64,000 nt of DNA from Methylophilus methylotrophus DSM 46235 = ATCC 53528 (GCF_000378225.1 NZ_KB905141.1:1193326-1257325); one strand, 5' to 3'; shown: positions 29,103-38,611, counted from the stretch's first letter. Notes: a model not told the origin generated them from the letters alone. A program made the numbers and translations.

Positions 29103-30170
29103 TTAGCTTGACGCAATGTCTACGTCGTCTGCATGCTTGTTTTGCAAGGCTACCCAATGTGAAACAAGCGTCAAGCCCACCGCCAATAAAGTTGGTCCCA
29201 GAAAAATTCCAATAAAGCCAAACGCAAGCGCGCCACCCAGTACCCCCAGTACAACCAACAGCATGGGCAAATGTGAAGAATGGCTAATAAGGATAGGCTT
29301 GATGACGTTATCCACACTACTGATCACCAGCAAGCCATAAAACCCTAAAAATATCGCCCAGCCTGGTTCGCCATGGCTAAACAGCCATAGCGCAGCCCCG
29401 CCCCAAACCAAAGGCGGTCCCACCGTGACGACTGACAGAAAAAAGGTCGCCATAGCCAACAGCAAAGGCATCGGTGCCCCCGCAAACCAAAAACCAAAGA
29501 GAGCCACAGTGGTTTGTGCTAATGCGGTCCCAAATATACCCAGCATCACACCCTTGGCTGTCATGCAAGACAATTGCAGCATTTCCTCACCCAAGGCACC
29601 TCCCAGCCGCCTGACCATCACCTTGACAGCGTGGGCCATGCGAGCACCATCGCGATAAAAAAAGAAAGCAATGAACACAGCGAGTAACAATTGCATAAAA
29701 CCGCTCATCACCAACTGTACTGCACGCAACAAATAACTGCGCAAGGGCACGGCATATTGATGCGTCATCCGCATCAAGGCTTCATTGCTTACTAATGCAC
29801 TTTGCCATGCGTCAGCAAGCTGCGTCCCTATCACAGGGATGCGCACCACCCAAGGGGGCGCGTGTGACGGCAGGCTCTGCAGGAGGAGCCGCGCCTCATT
29901 CAGTAAGAGCGTGGCTGAATCGGTCAGATGCACGGCAAGATAGGCCATCGGCAGAATCAACGCAAGCAGCAGGAATAAGGTCATTATCACAGCGGCCAAG
30001 GCATCACGCTTGCCCAATTGCAACCAGATACGGTGATATAGCGGCCAGCTAAACATGCAGAGTACCGCTGCAAATAACATAGCAGCCATAAAAGCATGCA
30101 AAACAAATACACAGCCGATGATCAGCAGGGTAATCAGGGCAATACGCGCAATCTGGTTGGTATTAATCAT
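29103..30170 (-). CDS. AI-2E family transporter (PerM/YdiK type)
   Basis: Inner membrane protein of 355 residues with about eight hydrophobic segments. The middle of the protein carries a large soluble insert and the C-terminal half the usual PILISHSSHLPMLLVVLGVLGGALAFGFIGIFLGP pattern, here seen as PILIS followed by glycine-rich helices. Family members include an autoinducer-2 exporter and Na+/H+ antiporters; the substrate here is not known. It stands alone, divergent from the sigma factor operon and convergent with the DUF1841 gene. Confidence 0.87.
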   Translation of the reverse strand: MINTNQIARIALITLLIIGCVFVLHAFMAAMLFAAVLCMFSWPLYHRIWLQLGKRDALAAVIMTLFLLLALILPMAYLAVHLTDSATLLLNEARLLLQSLPSHAPPWVVRIPVIGTQLADAWQSALVSNEALMRMTHQYAVPLRSYLLRAVQLVMSGFMQLLLAVFIAFFFYRDGARMAHAVKVMVRRLGGALGEEMLQLSCMTAKGVMLGIFGTALAQTTVALFGFWFAGAPMPLLLAMATFFLSVVTVGPPLVWGGAALWLFSHGEPGWAIFLGFYGLLVISSVDNVIKPILISHSSHLPMLLVVLGVLGGALAFGFIGIFLGPTLLAVGLTLVSHWVALQNKHADDVDIASS

Positions 30171-30364
30171 ATGCAGTCTGTAGGTGGTACGAATTCATTT
30201 GATTATCTCGCAGGATGTGGATTTATTGGCAAACTTTATGCCTGCGGTGCAAGGTGAACCCCTCATCCATGGCTGACTGGGAAATTCTGAAAGCATCAAC
30301 ATTTTGCTCAACCGCATCACTTTACAAAATTAGGTATGTATACAAATGAGGATAGTCAAATATT

Positions 30365-30384
30365 GACGGACTGAATATTCCGTC
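30365..30384. promoter_or_regulatory. Inverted repeat upstream of the ECF sigma gene
   Basis: GACGGA and TCCGTC (30365-30370, 30379-30384) are separated by eight bases and sit about 30 bases before the sigma factor start in an otherwise gene-free 243-base gap. It may be an operator or a promoter part. I could not recognise a confident ECF -35/-10 pair. Confidence 0.35.
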
Positions 30385-30413
30385 GAGCGGTAAACTGTGC
30401 TTCAATAGCCAGC

Positions 30414-30956
30414 ATGAAATCTAACCCGCATGACTGGCTGAAAGAACATGGCGATTATCTTTACCGTTTTGCACTGGCGCGCTTGCGTGACGTGCATCAG
30501 GCCGAGGACGCAGTGCAGGAGACACTGCTCGCTGCAATCAAAAATCCAAACTTTGCCAAACAATCCAGCCCACGCACCTGGCTAACAGGCATTCTCAAAC
30601 ACAAAATCATCGATTGCATGCGCAAACAGATACGGGAAACACCCGTTTCTGAATTGCTCAGTGAGCAAGATGCCAATATGGATGATTTTTTTGATGACAC
30701 CGGGCATTGGGCGGAAAAACCGCAAGCCTGGGATGTGCCGCATGATGCGCTGCAGCAAACCCAGTTTCTTAAAGTGTTACAGCGATGCATGGAACGTCTA
30801 CCACAGAAACTGGCGGCCATTTTCACCATGCGCGATGTCGACGAGATGGATAATGATGAAATATGTAAGGAACTCGGCATCACCGCGACCAATGCATGGG
30901 TCATGTTATACCGCGCCCGTATGGGGTTACGCAAGTGCCTGGAGTTGCACTGGTAA
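30414..30956 (+). CDS. ECF-type RNA polymerase sigma factor
   Basis: Group 4 sigma factor of 180 residues. Region 2 (about 10-75) includes LYRFALARLRDVHQAEDAVQE and SPRTWLTGILKHKIIDCMRK. An acidic linker (DANMDDFFDDTG) leads to region 4 (about 125-178) with LPQKLAAIFTMRDVDEMDNDEICKELGI followed by a helix-turn-helix ending in MLYRARMGLRKCLE. It directly precedes a zinc-finger anti-sigma gene (27 bases) and the RiPP-like genes, so it most likely drives this operon under metal or thiol stress. That role is inferred from the neighbours. Confidence 0.92.
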   Translation: MKSNPHDWLKEHGDYLYRFALARLRDVHQAEDAVQETLLAAIKNPNFAKQSSPRTWLTGILKHKIIDCMRKQIRETPVSELLSEQDANMDDFFDDTGHWAEKPQAWDVPHDALQQTQFLKVLQRCMERLPQKLAAIFTMRDVDEMDNDEICKELGITATNAWVMLYRARMGLRKCLELHW

Positions 30957-30983
30957 ATTGTCTATGGTGAAACGGAAGAAGAG

Positions 30984-31232
30984 ATGCTGAATTGCAAACA
31001 AACCAGCCTGCTGGTCTCGCAATCACTTGACCGCCCGCTGACCTGGCGTGAGCGTTTGGCTGTCAGGGGACACCTGCTGATTTGTGTGTATTGCCGACGC
31101 TTCACGCAGCAACTCAAATTGATTCGTCGCTACATGCAAGGCTGGCAGCAACAAGTGACCGAAAGCAGCGACATTGCATTGTCTTTGGCGGCAAGGGAAC
31201 GTATTGCGCAGCAACTGGACAAATTTTACTGA
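30984..31232 (+). CDS. Zinc-finger anti-sigma factor
   Basis: The 82-residue protein has the ZAS signature: Cys4, then His30-x3-Cys34-x2-Cys37 (HLLICVYC). This matches zinc-binding anti-sigma factors such as RsrA and ChrR, which hold an ECF sigma factor until zinc is lost or the thiols oxidise. No membrane helix is present, so it should act in the cytoplasm. The C-terminal helix (LSLAARERIAQQLDKFY) completes it. It follows the sigma gene by 27 bases. Confidence 0.85.
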   Translation: MLNCKQTSLLVSQSLDRPLTWRERLAVRGHLLICVYCRRFTQQLKLIRRYMQGWQQQVTESSDIALSLAARERIAQQLDKFY

Positions 31233-31264
31233 TGTTTGTTTAACCCTGTTAAAAAGGAACCCTC

Positions 31265-31594
31265 ATGACTACCCATAAAATGGCTGCAATTACCGGTGCT
31301 GTTGCTTTGTCTATGGCCGCCGCCTCTGTCCATGCAGAAAATCCGTTTGAAGTAAAAACACTCGCCCAGGGCTATCAGGTGGCAGATGCCTCCGACAGCA
31401 AAACCAAAGAAGGTAAATGTAGTAGTGGCAAATGCGGTTCCAATATGAAGCATGGCAACACAAGCGGCAAAACCAAAGAAGGCGCCTGTCATCACGATAA
31501 AGCCAAGGAAGGTGCCTGCTCTGCCGAGAAGATGAAAGAAGGCAGCTGTTCGGCAGAAAAAATGAAAGAAGGCGCCTGCCACGCCAGCAAATAA
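31265..31594 (+). CDS. Secreted Cys-rich repeat protein, probable RiPP precursor of the bufferin/HvfA type
   Basis: The 109-residue product has a Sec-type signal peptide cleaved near residue 24 (after SVHA). The mature part carries six cysteines. EGxC motifs occur at residues 49-52 (EGKC), 72-75, 82-85, 92-95 and 102-105; another cysteine is in GKCG at 55-58. Residues 71-109 form four copies of a ten-residue unit KEGxCxxxKx. The next two genes encode a DUF692/MNIO enzyme and its DUF2063 partner, which in known systems convert cysteines of such precursors into oxazolone/thioamide or thiooxazole groups that bind copper. I infer a metal-binding modified peptide exported to the periplasm. AAAAAGGAAC lies upstream of the ATG. 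Confidence 0.82.
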   Translation: MTTHKMAAITGAVALSMAAASVHAENPFEVKTLAQGYQVADASDSKTKEGKCSSGKCGSNMKHGNTSGKTKEGACHHDKAKEGACSAEKMKEGSCSAEKMKEGACHASK

Positions 31595-31609
31595 ACAAGA
31601 CAGATACCC

Positions 31610-32488
31610 TTGGCACAACGGTCTGATATTCGTGGAGCTGGGCTGGGGCTAAAGCGCGAGCTGCTGCCCCAGCTCATGGAGCAACAAGGGAAACCTTGGC
31701 TGTCGCAGCTGCATTTCCTCGAAATTGCGCCGGAGAACTGGATAGCGGCGGGCGGCAAATATGCGGCCGAGCTGGACTGGTTAAAGCAACATTATCCTAT
31801 CGTATGTCATGGTTTATGCCTATCATTGGGCGGGCCTGATCCGCTTAACATCCCTTTTTTGCAGCAGGTCCATCGATTTCTGAACGAATTCGAGATCCCC
31901 CTCTACACCGAACACCTAAGCTATTGCAGTGATTTATCTAATGGCTACATTTACGACTTGCTGCCCATTCCATTTACGGAAGAAGCCATTAAATATGTGG
32001 CTCAACGCATCCGGCAGACTCAAGATATCTTGCAGCGGCGCATTGCTGTGGAAAACACGTCCTTTTATGTGGACGCGCCCATCTCCGAGATGGACGAAAT
32101 AGATTTTATCAATGCCGTGCTGACGGAAGCTGATTGTGACTTACACCTGGATATCAATAATGTGTACGTGAATAGCGTCAACTTTGGTTTTGATCCATAT
32201 GCTTTCTTGGACAAGATACCGGTTGATCGTGTGGTTTACGGCCATATGGCCGGGCATTTGCAGGTATCGCCCGGCCTGCTGGTAGATACTCATGGCGAAG
32301 CGATTGCTGACCCGGTGTGGCAATTACTCAAATATGCTTATGACAGGTTGGGAGGCTTTCCTACGGTGCTGGAACGCGACAGCAATTTCCCGCCATTAGC
32401 GGACCTGATGCAGGAAGTGGATCATATTGTTTCTCTGCAGCATCACGCAGAGGCTACGCATCAGTCATTGATGGATAAGATCGCATGA
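31610..32488 (+). CDS. DUF692 multinuclear iron enzyme (MNIO; BufB/HvfB-like)
   Basis: TIM-barrel enzyme of 292 residues, member of the MNIO family that also includes MbnB. Conserved pieces with likely iron ligands are EIAPENW, CHGLCLSLGG, YTEHLSY, VENTSFY, LDINNVYVN, HMAGHLQ, DTHGEAI and LERDSNFP. It is expected to modify cysteines of the precursor encoded 15 bases upstream. The frame opens with TTG at 31610; an in-frame stop (the precursor's own TAA at 31592-31594) excludes an upstream ATG, and the next ATG would remove the conserved N-terminus. The DUF2063 gene overlaps its end by four bases. Confidence 0.9.
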   Translation: MAQRSDIRGAGLGLKRELLPQLMEQQGKPWLSQLHFLEIAPENWIAAGGKYAAELDWLKQHYPIVCHGLCLSLGGPDPLNIPFLQQVHRFLNEFEIPLYTEHLSYCSDLSNGYIYDLLPIPFTEEAIKYVAQRIRQTQDILQRRIAVENTSFYVDAPISEMDEIDFINAVLTEADCDLHLDINNVYVNSVNFGFDPYAFLDKIPVDRVVYGHMAGHLQVSPGLLVDTHGEAIADPVWQLLKYAYDRLGGFPTVLERDSNFPPLADLMQEVDHIVSLQHHAEATHQSLMDKIA

Positions 32489-33270
32489 TGCCCGCTGCAT
32501 TTCAAACCTACCAGGCTGCCTTTACAGCACACTTACGTCAGCCGGTCATTCACGCCAAACCTGCTGGCGTAGACAGCAAACGTATAAGCATCTATCGTGA
32601 AATCGTCTTTAATAACTTTGTTGCCAGTGTCAGCACCTGTTTCCCGGTATTGCTGAGCATCCTGGGTAAACGTCGTTTTGGCAAACTGGTGAGGCAGTGT
32701 TTCTCCTCACAGCAATTCAAAAGCCCCCTGTTTCAGGATATTGCAGGCAGTTTTGTCGATTTTTTACAATCATTAAAATCACCAGAGATACCAGACTATA
32801 CCGCGCAACTTGCCCATTATGAGTGGATAGAGTTGGTGCTGAGTCGGCAAATAGAGACGAAAGCTGCGGCATTGCCTGCGGCACTTATCGCAGAAGCCGG
32901 TGCACTTTTGCACTGTGAAGTGGAATTGCCAGCCGTACATCAGCTGTTACAGTATGATTTCGCTGTTCATCAACTCTCCAGAAAGCGGCGAGCAATCTCC
33001 CCTGTAGCGACCTATTTACTGGTCTACCGTGACCCAGACTTCCGGATTCGGTTTATACAACTCAATGCGGTCACCTTCCAGTTACTGCAGCAATTGCAAA
33101 CACACACCAAGACATCCGAGGCACATTTGCAAGACCTGGCCCAAAGCCTGCCCCATTTAGATCCGGAATCCGTTATCAGATTTGGTCTGCAAACGCTCTA
33201 TACGCTTTATCAACAGCAGGCTCTCAGGACAGATGGCAGAGTAGCAACTTCCAATCAGCAATCCTTTTAA
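32485..33270 (+). CDS. DUF2063 partner protein of the MNIO enzyme (BufC/HvfC-like)
   Basis: The 261-residue protein begins with the N-terminal domain known as HvfC/BufC putative DNA-binding or precursor-recognition domain, here FQTYQAAFTAHLRQP, ISIYREIVFNNFVASVSTCFPVL and FVDFLQSL. The C-terminal half is less conserved, as in other members. Such proteins pair with DUF692 enzymes and are thought to present the precursor peptide. The start codon overlaps the MNIO stop (ATGA), indicating translational coupling. A DoxX-type BufD membrane protein, present in some related operons, is absent. Confidence 0.88.
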   Translation: MMPAAFQTYQAAFTAHLRQPVIHAKPAGVDSKRISIYREIVFNNFVASVSTCFPVLLSILGKRRFGKLVRQCFSSQQFKSPLFQDIAGSFVDFLQSLKSPEIPDYTAQLAHYEWIELVLSRQIETKAAALPAALIAEAGALLHCEVELPAVHQLLQYDFAVHQLSRKRRAISPVATYLLVYRDPDFRIRFIQLNAVTFQLLQQLQTHTKTSEAHLQDLAQSLPHLDPESVIRFGLQTLYTLYQQQALRTDGRVATSNQQSF

Positions 33271-33443
33271 ACAGGTTCACGAGCGAATAGAGTAATCTCT
33301 TGGGAGGTTGCAACTCTTGTAAAAACAACATTTTTGTCTAAAACCATATTTCGTTTCTGGTTTTTACATTCAACCACCCTCGCTAATTATTACTTCACAA
33401 AGGAAAATGATAAAATAATCATAATATTTACATTTAATTAATT

Positions 33444-33911
33444 ATGCAAAACTCACTCGCCAAAGATGCTTTAAAACAATTCAGGATTATTTTCGGTACG
33501 GTCAGGCAACATTTTAGGGAAATTGAAGCTTCTTGCGGCATCTCAGGTTCTCAGCTTTGGTTGTTACATGAAATTTATACACATCCAGACCTCGGTGTTT
33601 CGCGCCTGGCTGACAACCTTGCCATCCACCAATCCACTTGCAGTTTGCTGGTAGAGAAGCTGGTGAAAAAACAGCTGGTAAAAAAACAGCGCCTAGCAGA
33701 AGACCAGCGCAAAGTCGGTTTGATAGTGACACCAGCCGGTCAGGCCTTATTAGCCAATGCGCCACAGCCACTGGACGGTATTCTGCCGCAGGTATTGGCC
33801 ACGCTAGATGTAGAAGCGCTACAAAGTTTAAATGCCTCTCTCAAGATGGTGATTAGTAAATTGGATACACAATCCAATACGCTCGCAAATCACCCGTTGG
33901 CAGAGATGTAA
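33444..33911 (+). CDS. MarR-family transcriptional regulator
   Basis: Winged-helix repressor-like protein of 155 residues. The recognition region reads GVSRLADNLAIHQSTCSLLVEKLVKKQLV, followed by a wing with AEDQRKVGLIVTPAGQALL. This is typical of MarR proteins, which respond to phenolics, oxidants or metals. It follows the MNIO operon after a 173-base AT-rich gap that should contain its promoter. Its target is unknown; the sigma/MNIO operon is a nearby candidate. A terminator follows at 33932-33959. Confidence 0.88.
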   Translation: MQNSLAKDALKQFRIIFGTVRQHFREIEASCGISGSQLWLLHEIYTHPDLGVSRLADNLAIHQSTCSLLVEKLVKKQLVKKQRLAEDQRKVGLIVTPAGQALLANAPQPLDGILPQVLATLDVEALQSLNASLKMVISKLDTQSNTLANHPLAEM

Positions 33912-33931
33912 CCGGCGAGACGAGGAATAAT

Positions 33932-33959
33932 AAAAAAGCCGGCGGTTGCCGGCTTTTTT
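33932..33959. terminator. Bidirectional terminator (MarR gene / DUF1289 gene)
   Basis: Stem AAAAAAGCCGGC / GCCGGCTTTTTT (33932-33943 with 33948-33959) with a GGTT loop. T runs on either strand make it usable for both convergent genes. Confidence 0.93.
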
Positions 33960-33975
33960 ATTCGGTATAGCGCCG

Positions 33976-34161
33976 CTATTCGCCGAAGACTGCTGACTCA
34001 CGTGCATTCGCGAGCTTGATCACTTCTGCTTTACCGGCGTTATCCAGATCCCACCACTGACGGATTTCATCCAGGGTTCTGAAACAGCCTTGGCAAAAGC
34101 CATTGCTTTCATCAATACTGCAAACTCCTACACAGGGAGATGGAATTTCGTGGTCAGACAT
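33976..34161 (-). CDS. DUF1289 family protein
   Basis: Small protein of 61 residues beginning MSDHEIPSPCVGVCSIDESNGFCQGCFRTLDEI. The Cys pattern C-x3-C-x8-C-x2-C fits a zinc or Fe-S site and is the hallmark of DUF1289. Function unknown. It follows secA by 24 bases in the same direction and may be cotranscribed. Confidence 0.9.
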   Translation of the reverse strand: MSDHEIPSPCVGVCSIDESNGFCQGCFRTLDEIRQWWDLDNAGKAEVIKLANARESAVFGE

Positions 34162-34185
34162 ACTTTTTCCTTAGACGTGACTAGT

Positions 34186-36900
34186 TTAGCTCAAAGCCCC
34201 ATGACAGTTTTTGTACCGTTTACCAGAGCCGCATGGACAGGGATCATTACGTCCCACGCGCACACCTTCCGGTAAGTTCGGTGATGATGCCGCGCTGTCA
34301 GTGTTGTAATCGGTGTGCTGGTATTGCAAATTACCGACTTCTGCCGCGCGCATGGCTTCCTCTGCACGACGCTCTTCCTCTTCAAGCTCTTCACGTGAGC
34401 GCACTTGTACCTGCATGGTGATTTTCGTTACTTCGCTCTTGACGGTATTGAGCAGGGACTCAAATAACTCAAACGCCTCACGCTTGTACTCCTGTTTGGG
34501 ATTTTTCTGCGCATAAGAACGCAGGTGTATGCCCTGGCGTAAATGATCCAACGCCGCCAGATGCTCGCGCCAGTGGTTATCCAGACTTTGCAGCATGACT
34601 GCGCGCTCGAAATTACGCATATTGTCATTGCCAGCCATCGCCTCTTTTTCTGCATAACTCTCATTAGCAGCATTAAGGATACGCTCACGCAAGGTTTCTT
34701 CATGCAGGTCTGGGTTATTTTCCAGCCATTCAGCCACGGGCAGGCTGATAGACAGCTCTGCCTGCAAAGCTTGCTCAAGTGCTGGAATCTCCCATTGCTC
34801 TTCAACACTGCCAGGCGGCACATACGTATTAAACAGGCTATTAATCACATCCTCACGCATGGCTCGAATCGTTTGGCCAACATCAACCGATTCCAGCAGC
34901 TCATTGCGCTGCTCGTAAATGACCTTGCGTTGGTCATTGGAAACATCATCGTATTCCAGCAACTGCTTACGGATATCAAAGTTACGGCCTTCTACCTTGC
35001 GTTGTGCGTTTTCAATCGCACGCGTCACCATGGCGTGCTCAATCGCTTCACCCTCAGGCATGTTGAGGCGGGTCATGATCGCTGCCACACGTTCACCAGA
35101 GAAAATACGCAACAATGGATCTTCAAGGGACAGGTAGAAACGGCTGGAGCCCGGATCACCCTGGCGGCCGGCACGGCCACGCAACTGGTTATCGACACGG
35201 CGGGACTCGTGACGTTCAGTCCCGATAATATGCAAGCCGCCTGCAGCCAATACCGCATCATGGCGTTGCTGCCATTCTGCTTTCAATTGCGCCACCTTGG
35301 CTGTTTTTTCAGCCTCGGATAATTTATCATCCTGCTGGATGGCATGAATTTCATTTTCTGAATTACCACCGAGCACAATATCGGTACCACGGCCCGCCAT
35401 GTTGGTTGCAATGGTAATCACACCAGGACGACCAGCTTCGGCGATAATGGTCGCTTCACGTTCATGTTGTTTGGCATTGAGCACCTGGTGCTCCAGCTTG
35501 GCTTGCGTCAACAACTTGGAAATCAGTTCAGAGTTTTCAATTGAAGTGGTCCCTACCAGTACAGGTTGGCCTTTAGCCTGGCACTCCTTGATGTCTTCAA
35601 TGACCGCCTTGTACTTTTCCATGCCAGTGCGATACACCTTATCCATGGCGTCAATACGCTGTACTGGCCGGTGCGTTGGAATCACCACCGTTTCCAGACC
35701 ATAAATCTGGTTGAACTCGTAGGCCTCGGTATCTGCTGTACCAGTCATGCCACTGAGTTTTTGGTACATGCGGAAGTAATTCTGGAAGGTAATCGAAGCC
35801 AGTGTCTGGTTTTCCTTCTGGATGGCTACACCCTCCTTGGCTTCTACCGCCTGATGCAGGCCATCAGACCAGCGGCGCCCCGGCATCATACGGCCAGAAA
35901 ACTCATCGACAATCACGATTTCGCCATTACGCACGACATAATGCTGGTCACGGTGATACAGGTTTTGTGCACGCAGGGAAGCATACAGGTGATGTACCAG
36001 GGTGATATTGGCTGGCTCATACAAACTGGAGCCCGCTGTTAACAATCCGGTTTGCTCCAATAGCTGCTCAGCATGCTCGTGACCGGCCTCACTCATGGTC
36101 ACGCTCTGCGCCTTTTCATCGACCCAGAAATCGCCTTCACCGTCTTCCACCTGCTGACGCACCAATTGCTTGGCAACTTCATTAATGGCGCCATACAAAT
36201 CCACGCTGTGTTCTGCCTGGCCGGAGATAATCAGTGGCGTACGAGCTTCGTCGATGAGGATAGAGTCCACTTCATCCACCAGCGCATAATGCAATGGGCG
36301 CTGAACGCGCTCCTCTTTACTGAACACCATGTTGTCGCGCAAATAGTCAAAGCCGAACTCATTATTGGTGCCATAGGTAATGTCAGCGGCATAGGCCTGT
36401 TGCTTGGCATCATGGGGCATTTGTGACAGGTTGATCCCCACTGTCAGACCCAGGAAGTTATACAGCTTGCCCATCCATTCGGCGTCGCGTTTGGCCAGGT
36501 AATCATTCACTGTCACAACATGCACGCCTTTACCAGTCAAGGCATTCAGGTATGTTGGCAATGTCGCTACCAGCGTCTTACCTTCACCGGTACGCATTTC
36601 GGCAATCTTGCCTGCATTGAGCACCATGCCGCCAATCAGTTGCACGTCAAAATGTCGCATGCCCAAGACACGTTTACCACCTTCGCGCACTACGGCAAAT
36701 GCTTCAGGCAACAGCTTCTCTAATGTTTCACCATTGGCATAACGCTGCTTGAACTCTTCGGTTTTTGCACGCAATTGCTCATCTGTGAGCGCCTGTGTAT
36801 CAGGCTCCAGGGCATTGATTTGTTTGACGATTTGGTGATATTGCTTGACCAGTCGATCATTCCGACTACCAAATAACTTTTTAAACAACGAGGCTAACAT
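34186..36900 (-). CDS. secA: Protein translocase ATPase SecA
   Basis: Motor ATPase that pushes preproteins through SecYEG. The 904-residue protein has the DEAD-like motor with [14 protein letters not shown] near residue 100 and [20 protein letters not shown] near 210, the preprotein cross-linking domain, the second motor domain with [16 protein letters not shown] and [20 protein letters not shown], and the C-terminal zinc site [14 protein letters not shown] that contacts SecB. Length and ends are normal. It lies downstream of the M23 gene. Confidence 0.98.
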   Translation of the reverse strand: MLASLFKKLFGSRNDRLVKQYHQIVKQINALEPDTQALTDEQLRAKTEEFKQRYANGETLEKLLPEAFAVVREGGKRVLGMRHFDVQLIGGMVLNAGKIAEMRTGEGKTLVATLPTYLNALTGKGVHVVTVNDYLAKRDAEWMGKLYNFLGLTVGINLSQMPHDAKQQAYAADITYGTNNEFGFDYLRDNMVFSKEERVQRPLHYALVDEVDSILIDEARTPLIISGQAEHSVDLYGAINEVAKQLVRQQVEDGEGDFWVDEKAQSVTMSEAGHEHAEQLLEQTGLLTAGSSLYEPANITLVHHLYASLRAQNLYHRDQHYVVRNGEIVIVDEFSGRMMPGRRWSDGLHQAVEAKEGVAIQKENQTLASITFQNYFRMYQKLSGMTGTADTEAYEFNQIYGLETVVIPTHRPVQRIDAMDKVYRTGMEKYKAVIEDIKECQAKGQPVLVGTTSIENSELISKLLTQAKLEHQVLNAKQHEREATIIAEAGRPGVITIATNMAGRGTDIVLGGNSENEIHAIQQDDKLSEAEKTAKVAQLKAEWQQRHDAVLAAGGLHIIGTERHESRRVDNQLRGRAGRQGDPGSSRFYLSLEDPLLRIFSGERVAAIMTRLNMPEGEAIEHAMVTRAIENAQRKVEGRNFDIRKQLLEYDDVSNDQRKVIYEQRNELLESVDVGQTIRAMREDVINSLFNTYVPPGSVEEQWEIPALEQALQAELSISLPVAEWLENNPDLHEETLRERILNAANESYAEKEAMAGNDNMRNFERAVMLQSLDNHWREHLAALDHLRQGIHLRSYAQKNPKQEYKREAFELFESLLNTVKSEVTKITMQVQVRSREELEEEERRAEEAMRAAEVGNLQYQHTDYNTDSAASSPNLPEGVRVGRNDPCPCGSGKRYKNCHGALS

Positions 36901-37004
36901 GAGTCACACCGATTTCCGCATGCGCGGCGTTAATAGAAATAAACCGAGATTGTATAAGATATAGAGGGAGGTTGTCTCAACTATTGCATCAATCACTACT
37001 TTAC

Positions 37005-37907
37005 TCAGGAGTGGTTCCTGAGATATTCACGCGGATCGAGTGGGTTGCCATTGAGCCTGATTTCATAATGTAAATGCGGACCGGTGGAGCGGCCAGTACT
37101 ACCAATGAGGGCGATTTTCTGCCCTTTGGTCACGCGCTCTCCTGACTTGACCAGCAATTTAGAATTGTGTGCATACCGGGTTTCCAGACCTGAGCCATGG
37201 TCAATTTTTAACAAATTGCCATAGTCAGATGTTTGTACCGCCGTGGTCACAATCCCATCGGCTGCTGCATAAACCGCAGTACCGACTGACGCCGGAAAAT
37301 CCAAACCTTCATGAAATGCGCGGTGCCCGCTCAACGGGTCAATGCGCCAACCATAACTAGAAGAACTGTAAGCCACTCCTACAGGACTGCTATTTGGCAA
37401 CATTTCGCGCAATACGCTACTCTGCAACAGTTTGGCTTCAAGTTTGCCCTGGAACTCATCACGAACATCGAGATCGGCCGACATCTGCTCAATAATTGTC
37501 TTCAGGTCCTCTTCACTTAAAGGCGAATCTTTCACCAAGGGTCCACCCTGCCCCATCAAGTCATTGACTGGTGTTCTTTGGTTGATAGGCTCGGCACTTG
37601 ACTTGACGCCTGCCAGTTTGGATAACCGCTGGTTCTGGGCATCCAGCCGCAATATCCGTGCCTGCAACTCACCAATCTGCTTGGCATAGGCATCCAGGTG
37701 GCTTTGGGTAGACAACATGGCACCACGCAAATGTGGGGGCAGCATCGCCTTCACGCCCTGGGATTTAATCACTTGCTGCGGGGTAATAAATAGCAATGTG
37801 AGTACTACAGGGACCAGAATCAGTGCCAGCACTATGCCCAAACTTTCAAACACACCCAGCGTTTTGGGTTTGGCCATTTTTTCTGAAACAATAATGATAT
37901 TAATCAT
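37005..37907 (-). CDS. M23 family metallopeptidase
   Basis: Cell-wall peptidase-like protein of 300 residues. A single N-terminal membrane anchor (about 20-42, LGIVLALILVPVVLTLLF) is followed by a coiled coil (about 70-95, QIGELQARILRLDAQNQRL) and a C-terminal peptidase domain with zinc ligands in FHEGLDFPA and the active-site HLHYE, so catalytic residues are kept. Such proteins trim peptidoglycan or activate amidases at the septum. The frame also allows a start at 37877 (MAKPKTLG). dciA is divergent upstream and secA lies downstream, a common betaproteobacterial arrangement. Confidence 0.88.
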   Translation of the reverse strand: MINIIIVSEKMAKPKTLGVFESLGIVLALILVPVVLTLLFITPQQVIKSQGVKAMLPPHLRGAMLSTQSHLDAYAKQIGELQARILRLDAQNQRLSKLAGVKSSAEPINQRTPVNDLMGQGGPLVKDSPLSEEDLKTIIEQMSADLDVRDEFQGKLEAKLLQSSVLREMLPNSSPVGVAYSSSSYGWRIDPLSGHRAFHEGLDFPASVGTAVYAAADGIVTTAVQTSDYGNLLKIDHGSGLETRYAHNSKLLVKSGERVTKGQKIALIGSTGRSTGPHLHYEIRLNGNPLDPREYLRNHS

Positions 37908-38004
37908 GCTACGAACTCTCGTTATTCACGGGCGGCTGGATGGCAGACCCAAACGGACGACCTGCGTGGTGTACAATATTCAAGCATTCTGTGGACAATC
38001 CGCC

Positions 38005-38451
38005 ATGTTCAAAATCAACCAGATTTTCAAACACCATCACGACCTCAAACCTTTGTTACAGGAGGCGGATGATCGCCAGCAGCTACAAGATTGCTGGTCT
38101 GCAGTTGCCCCGGAATTCTCCAGGTTTTCGCATGTACTGGCTTTACATGATGGCGCTCTGACGATTGCTGTGCAATCGGGCGCGGTGGCCAGCAGAATCA
38201 GGCTAATGGAAGCCCAACTCTTGCGAAAAATCCGGGATTTTTGCCAAAACTCCCGGAAAATCAAAGGCTTAAACCTTAACGCAATTAAGGTCAAAGTGCA
38301 AGTAAAATCTCGCCCGCAAAGCAAGCATAAACGCATTAAAGCGCCCTCAAATCGTGCTTTAAGCACGCTGGAAACCTATGCAAATGAAGCGAACAATCCA
38401 GCACTGGAAGCTGCTTTACGTCATTTTATCAATCATCAACGTCACGATTGA
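38005..38451 (+). CDS. dciA: DUF721/DciA-family protein
   Basis: The 148-residue protein starts at the ATG 38005 (MFKINQIFKHHHDLKPLLQEA). The DUF721 core covers about 20-95 with LQDCWSAVAPEFSRFSHV and LTIAVQSGAVASRIRLMEAQLL, followed by a basic tail (QSKHKRIK). DciA loads the replicative helicase DnaB in bacteria that lack DnaC. The sequence is somewhat divergent from well-known DciA, so the family is sure and the role is inferred. The long frame opening at 37717 overlaps the M23 gene and is not used. Confidence 0.82.
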   Translation: MFKINQIFKHHHDLKPLLQEADDRQQLQDCWSAVAPEFSRFSHVLALHDGALTIAVQSGAVASRIRLMEAQLLRKIRDFCQNSRKIKGLNLNAIKVKVQVKSRPQSKHKRIKAPSNRALSTLETYANEANNPALEAALRHFINHQRHD

Positions 38452-38611
38452 CTGCAACAACTACCCTTCAAAATTGCCCCAAAAACGCGCTTGTAGACGC
38501 ACTTTAATAGTGCAATAATGGTCCAACCCGTTACATTTTGTTTACAACTTTGTGACCGGCCAATAAGGTGTCATTACGTTCAACGCAGTTTCATCAGGAA
38601 CAGGAGAAGTC

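Noticed and set aside
34543-35322. 259-residue frame opposite secA, and similar frames opposite leuA, secD, rnd pump and bamC
   Set aside because: Shadows of conserved coding sequences; none has a recognisable motif.
37717-38004. N-terminal extension of the dciA frame
   Set aside because: It overlaps the divergent M23 gene and its promoter region and shows no similarity to DciA; translation from 38005 begins with the conserved domain.
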